A stretch of DNA of 64,000 nucleotides from Acetatifactor sp. (GTDB taxonomy: Bacteria > Bacillota > Clostridia > Lachnospirales > Lachnospiraceae), in assembly GCA_016290775.1 (NCBI GenBank), contig JAEEVF010000013.1, forward strand, positions 42,248 to 106,247, in the 5' to 3' direction. The position numbers were made by a program, and so were the translations under genes. The notes under the pieces are model-generated. The model searched no databases. It had not been told where the DNA came from and was given only the letters and a program-made list of their open reading frames with translations. Below, piece by piece: positions 60,206 through 64,000 of the stretch (position 1 is its first letter; each line of letters starts with the position of its first letter).

Positions 60206-60801
60206 TGAATCTTTACAGTGGACACGTAAATAAACTGATCGAGGAGCTTGCTTCGCTCCCGGGCATTGGAAACAAATCGGCGCAGAATCTGGCGTTTCAT
60301 TTGATCAACATGCCGCAGGAGAAGGTCAACCGTCTTGCGAATGTGATGATGGAGACGCGCTCGAAGGTCTGCTATTGCAAGGAATGTTGCACTCTGACGG
60401 ACCAGGAGCTCTGTCCCGTATGTGCCAATGAGCGGCGGGACCACAAGATCATCATGGTGGTAGAGGATCCCCGTGACATGGCGGCCTATGAAAAGACCGG
60501 AAAGTACACGGGAGTATATCACGTGCTGCACGGCGCCATCTCCCCGATGCTTGGCATCGGACCGCAAGAGATCCGCTTAAAAGAGCTGATCGAGCGCTTA
60601 AAGGGCGACGTGGAAGAGGTGATCATCGCAACAAACTCCAATCTGGAGGGCGAATCCACGGCGATGTACGTCAGCAAGCTGATCAAGCCGACGGGCATCA
60701 AGGTGACGAGGATCGCGACGGGCGTGCCCGTGGGCGGCGATCTGGAATATATTGACGAAGTGACCCTGACAAGGGCCTTAGATGGAAGAGTAGAGCTATA
60801 A
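60205..60801 (+). CDS. recR: Recombination protein RecR
   Basis: 198 residues. N-terminal HhH (ELASLPGIGNKSAQNLAFHL), zinc finger CYCKECCTLTDQELCPVC (C4) and Toprim domain VVEDPRDMAAYEKTGKYTGVYHVL. Works with RecO in gap repair. Confidence 0.97.
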   Translation: MNLYSGHVNKLIEELASLPGIGNKSAQNLAFHLINMPQEKVNRLANVMMETRSKVCYCKECCTLTDQELCPVCANERRDHKIIMVVEDPRDMAAYEKTGKYTGVYHVLHGAISPMLGIGPQEIRLKELIERLKGDVEEVIIATNSNLEGESTAMYVSKLIKPTGIKVTRIATGVPVGGDLEYIDEVTLTRALDGRVEL

Positions 60802-60832
60802 TATATAATTATGAGGAAGGCGGGTAAGCATT

Positions 60833-61870
60833 ATGGCAGTTGAAATTCAGGATTTTGGCAAGGCAAAGGACGGAAGAGAGATCAAGCTTTACACGATCAA
60901 GAATAAGAAGGGCATGCAGGCGGCCGTGACGAATATCGGCGCGATTCTGGTAAAGCTTCTTGTTCCGGATGAGAAGGGAACCCTGGACGATCTGGTGCTC
61001 GGGTTTGACCATGGCGAGGATTATTATCAGAACGGTTGCTTTTTCGGCGCGGTGATCGGACCGAATGCAAACCGCATTGGCGGCGCAAGCTTTGAGATTG
61101 ACGGCGTGAAGTACCAGCTGGCCGTGAACGACGGACCGAACAATCTGCACAGCGATTTTGAAAAGGGCTATCATAAGGCAATCTGGGACGCAGAAGTGTT
61201 TGAGAACGGCGTATGCTTCTCTTTGGAAGATACGGACGGAAACATGGGCTTCCCCGGAAATAAGAAGATCCAGGTGACCTACACCTTGGATGAGAACAAT
61301 GGCTTAGAGCTTCATTATCATGCTTCTTCCGACAAGAAGACGGTGCTGAACCTGACCAATCATACTTATTTCAATCTGGACGGACATGATGCAGGAAGCA
61401 TTGAGGGACATGAGCTTTGGCTGAACTGCAGCAAGTATACGCCCGTTGTAAAGGGCGCGATCCCGACTGGCGAGCAGGCCCCCGTGGCAGGCACCTTTAT
61501 GGATTTCACGCAGCCCAAGGTGATCGGCAAAGAGATCAATGAGAAGTGGGAGCAGCTGCTTCTTACGGGCGGATATGATCACAACTGGATCATTGACGGC
61601 GCGGACGGAAAGCTTCGCGAGATCGCAACGGTGAAGGGGCCTAAGAGCGGCAGAGTCATGAAGGTTTACACGACGCTTCCCGGCGTTCAGTTTTATGCAG
61701 GTAATTTCATCGCACCTCAGACGGGTAAGGATGGCGTAAATTATGGTCGCCGCGGCGGACTGTGCCTTGAGACGCAGTATTATCCCGACACGGTGCATCA
61801 GCCTGATTTCCCTTCCTGCATCTTTGGCGGGGAGAAGGAATATGATTCCGTGACGGTATATCGCTTTTAA
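60833..61870 (+). CDS. galM: Aldose 1-epimerase
   Basis: 345 residues. PNANRIGGASFEIDG, NNLHSDFEKGYHK (catalytic His region), LNLTNHTYFNLDG and GLCLETQYYPDTVHQPDFPS (catalytic Glu). Interconverts alpha and beta hexoses. AAGGCGGG site 32 nt after recR. Confidence 0.95.
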   Translation: MAVEIQDFGKAKDGREIKLYTIKNKKGMQAAVTNIGAILVKLLVPDEKGTLDDLVLGFDHGEDYYQNGCFFGAVIGPNANRIGGASFEIDGVKYQLAVNDGPNNLHSDFEKGYHKAIWDAEVFENGVCFSLEDTDGNMGFPGNKKIQVTYTLDENNGLELHYHASSDKKTVLNLTNHTYFNLDGHDAGSIEGHELWLNCSKYTPVVKGAIPTGEQAPVAGTFMDFTQPKVIGKEINEKWEQLLLTGGYDHNWIIDGADGKLREIATVKGPKSGRVMKVYTTLPGVQFYAGNFIAPQTGKDGVNYGRRGGLCLETQYYPDTVHQPDFPSCIFGGEKEYDSVTVYRF

Positions 61871-61884
61871 GGACAGGACTTAGA

Positions 61885-63093
61885 ATGGCTAAGATAAGTT
61901 ATTTTGATGAAGAAAGCCGAAAAAACAGAATCGAAGCCAGGGAGAGGCAAAAGCAGTCGGATAAGGAATATGCAAGACACAGGCTGTTCCGGTTTCTTCG
62001 CATTGCGATCATTTTGCTGGTCTTGATCGGCGGCGCCATCTACTTCTATGTGCGCTATCAGGGCAAGATCTACGTGGGATATGACGTCGTAAACTCCGTG
62101 GGGCGGATCAAGGTGGACGGCGCGAAGGACGTAAAGCTTGGAAGCGCGATCCTGACCTACAGCCAGGACGGGGCGCACAGCGTGGACGTCAAGGGCGTGA
62201 CGACCTGGAACCAGAGCTTTGAGATCCAGGACATCATGCTTGCGACCTGCGGCGGCGTATCGGCGATCTGCGGCTATAACGGGCATGACATTTACGTGCA
62301 GAGCGCGGACAGTCAGCTTGGGCTGATCACGACGAATCTCCCCATCAAGAATCTGACGGTTGCGGATTCGGGGCGTGTCACGGCCGTGCTCGAGGACACG
62401 AAGGTCGTTTGGCTGAACACTTATGAGCCCAGCGGACAGACCATCTACGAGGGTCAGTTCCACATGAGCCAGAGCGGATATCCTTGCGCCATCAGTCTTT
62501 CGCCCAACGGGGATCTTCTGGCGGTCAGCTTTATCTTCGTGGAAGAAGGAAGTGTCGTGACGAACATTGCTTTCTATAATTATGGACCCGTCGGCGACAA
62601 CCAGAGCGACCAGCTGGTGAGTACCTTTACTTACCGCGACATGATCGTGCCGGAGATCCACTTCCTGAACAACAGCGCAGCGTTTGCAGTGGCGGACAAT
62701 CGTCTGATGTTTTATTCGGGCGCGCAGGTGCCGACCACGAAGAAGGAGCACATTCTCGATCGCGAGATCAAGGCGGTATATTATGATAAGGATTACGTCG
62801 GCCTGATCTTCAACTCTGACAGGGCGGATTCCAAGTACGTCCTTCGAGTGTATAATGCGTCCGGGGATCAGGTGGCGGAAAGATATTTCGACATGGATTA
62901 TCTTGGCGTATTCTTTGAGGAAAAGACCTATGCGATCTATAATGCAACGGATTGCGTGATCTATACCATGACGGGCGGCTGTAAATATGAAGGAAAGTTT
63001 GACAAGAACGTGACCCTGATGGTGCCGACGGACACGCCGTACAGATATCGCGTCGTGACGGATGATTCGATCGACACGATTCAATTAAAGTAG
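61885..63093 (+). CDS. DUF5711 protein, membrane-anchored beta-propeller-like
   Basis: 402 residues. Basic N-terminus (about 1-32), one membrane helix (FLRIAIILLVLIGGAIYFYV), then an extracellular region of repeated beta strands (GRIKVDGAKDVKLGSAILTYSQDG..., LTVADSGRVTAVLEDTKVVWLNT...). Matches DUF5711 proteins that precede CvpA in Lachnospiraceae. Function unknown. 14 nt after galM. Confidence 0.85.
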   Translation: MAKISYFDEESRKNRIEARERQKQSDKEYARHRLFRFLRIAIILLVLIGGAIYFYVRYQGKIYVGYDVVNSVGRIKVDGAKDVKLGSAILTYSQDGAHSVDVKGVTTWNQSFEIQDIMLATCGGVSAICGYNGHDIYVQSADSQLGLITTNLPIKNLTVADSGRVTAVLEDTKVVWLNTYEPSGQTIYEGQFHMSQSGYPCAISLSPNGDLLAVSFIFVEEGSVVTNIAFYNYGPVGDNQSDQLVSTFTYRDMIVPEIHFLNNSAAFAVADNRLMFYSGAQVPTTKKEHILDREIKAVYYDKDYVGLIFNSDRADSKYVLRVYNASGDQVAERYFDMDYLGVFFEEKTYAIYNATDCVIYTMTGGCKYEGKFDKNVTLMVPTDTPYRYRVVTDDSIDTIQLK

Positions 63094-63107
63094 AAAGGGT
63101 GTGAAGG

Positions 63108-63620
63108 ATGGGTATCAATCTTTTGGTGATCGCAGTGCTGGCCCTTTTGGTGCTGAAGATCGTAAGCGGATATAAGCGAGGCATGGTCAAGGAATTGATC
63201 ATGTTCGTGAGCCTGATCATTACTTGTATTATGGTAGCGTTGATCTCAAACGGCATCAGCAGCTATAATTCCGGAAGGATCTTTAACGTCGTGCTGATGG
63301 TTCTGATGCTGATCGTGCTCAGCATCGTGCAGCTTGTGCTCAAGCCGATCTTTTTCTCTGCAAAGCTTGTGGTGAAGCTTCCGATCGTGAGCTGGCTTGA
63401 TCATGCGCTCGGGATCCTGGTGGGCGTGTTCGAGACGATCCTGCTTTTGTGGACGCTATATTTCTTCGTCATGATCATGGACATGGGCGGTATCAGCGAG
63501 CAGATCCTGGAATGGACGAGAGGAAATGTCGTGCTTCGATGGTTCTTTGAACATAACTATCTGGCATCGTTTTTGCAGGCAATCAGCCGCAAGGTGCAGT
63601 TCCTGCCAAATCTCCTTTAA
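63108..63620 (+). CDS. CvpA-family membrane protein
   Basis: 170 residues with about four membrane helices (MGINLLVIAVLALLVLKIV; KELIMFVSLIITCIMVALI; VLMVLMLIVLSIVQLVL; VGVFETILLLWTLYFFV) and GYKRGMVKELI as in CvpA. Implicated in colicin V production in E. coli and in envelope functions; here unknown. 14 nt after DUF5711. Confidence 0.85.
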   Translation: MGINLLVIAVLALLVLKIVSGYKRGMVKELIMFVSLIITCIMVALISNGISSYNSGRIFNVVLMVLMLIVLSIVQLVLKPIFFSAKLVVKLPIVSWLDHALGILVGVFETILLLWTLYFFVMIMDMGGISEQILEWTRGNVVLRWFFEHNYLASFLQAISRKVQFLPNLL

Positions 63621-63660
63621 AAAGTTCTTGAAAAGTCCTTTAAAAGTTTTTAAAAACACG

Positions 63661-63689
63661 TTGACAATGAATTTAACGCATGATATTAT
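63661..63689 (+). promoter_or_regulatory. rRNA operon promoter
   Basis: TTGACA (63661-63666), 17-bp spacer, TATTAT (63684-63689). The leader (63690-63882) contains hairpins: AGCTGTCG/CGACAGCT (63696-63723) and GGGCT/AGCCC (about 63773-63788). Other T-rich -35-like boxes precede it, so there may be more than one start. Confidence 0.8.
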
Positions 63690-63882
63690 AGTAAAGCTGT
63701 CGCATGAAACACGGCGACAGCTTGTACTTTGATAAGTGAACAACAATGCAACCCTGAAAATTCCAGAGAAAGGGCTTTTAGGAGCCCGGACTTCTGAAGA
63801 TTTCAGAAAGCGAATACCTAAAACAAAACCAAACAAACGGTAAGCCAGATTAACAAATAGGTTGATCCGGCCCGGAAAAAAC

Positions 63883-64000
<118 letters not shown>

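Overview
The window reads as chromosome of a Clostridia member, most likely Lachnospiraceae. This rests on the start of a 16S rRNA gene at 63883, a T-box leader in front of a type-3 ProRS, a MecA-type adaptor, DUF1846, DUF975, DUF5711 and TraX-family genes, strong AGGAGG ribosome sites and frequent TTG/GTG starts. It falls into two unlike halves.

Region 1 (about 1-38.3 kb) is a dense accessory array. After two minus-strand genes at the left edge, every gene lies on the plus strand. Most are short, single-function enzymes that act on small molecules: thirteen genes with GNAT acetyltransferase domains, five with small P-loop kinase domains, an APH-type kinase, a nucleotidyltransferase, a CMP/dCMP-type deaminase, two Nudix hydrolases, two histidine phosphatases, an isochorismatase-like hydrolase, an MBL hydrolase, a metallophosphoesterase, two SGNH hydrolases, a ceramidase-like protein and five SAM methyltransferase domains. 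It also holds an ABC-F ribosome-protection-type gene behind a leader peptide and attenuator, a TldD/TldE pair, a HipB/HipA module and a lipoprotein. Several genes are unusual fusions: GNAT-GNAT, kinase-GNAT, S51 peptidase-methyltransferase and kinase-methyltransferase. Gaps between genes are repeatedly filled, from just after a stop codon to just before the next Shine-Dalgarno, by a 29-bp palindromic repeat (GTGCCA...GAACCGTCCCC...TGGCAC). It occurs as single copies, head-to-head pairs, and about 93-bp versions carrying a second hairpin-rich insert. About 30 full or partial copies lie between 4.9 and 38.3 kb and I found none in the rest of the window. Some have been absorbed into reading frames.

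Region 2 (38.3-64 kb) is mostly conserved chromosome: a two-subunit ABC exporter with a DUF1854 gene between its subunits; MecA; T-box-proS; an exonuclease; a D,D-carboxypeptidase (minus); trmB and a methyltransferase; DUF1846 (minus) divergent from ftsH; a TraX-like protein; tRNA-Ser(CGA) (minus); DUF975; phosphofructokinase; dnaX-ybaB-recR; galM; DUF5711; CvpA; then an rRNA promoter and leader and the first 118 bases of 16S rRNA, cut by the window end.

The main candidates for something new are the repeat-separated gene array, the composite repeat, the reading frame that crosses three repeats and joins a kinase to a methyltransferase, and the attenuator-controlled ABC-F gene. Functions are assigned from motifs read by eye; no database search was run.
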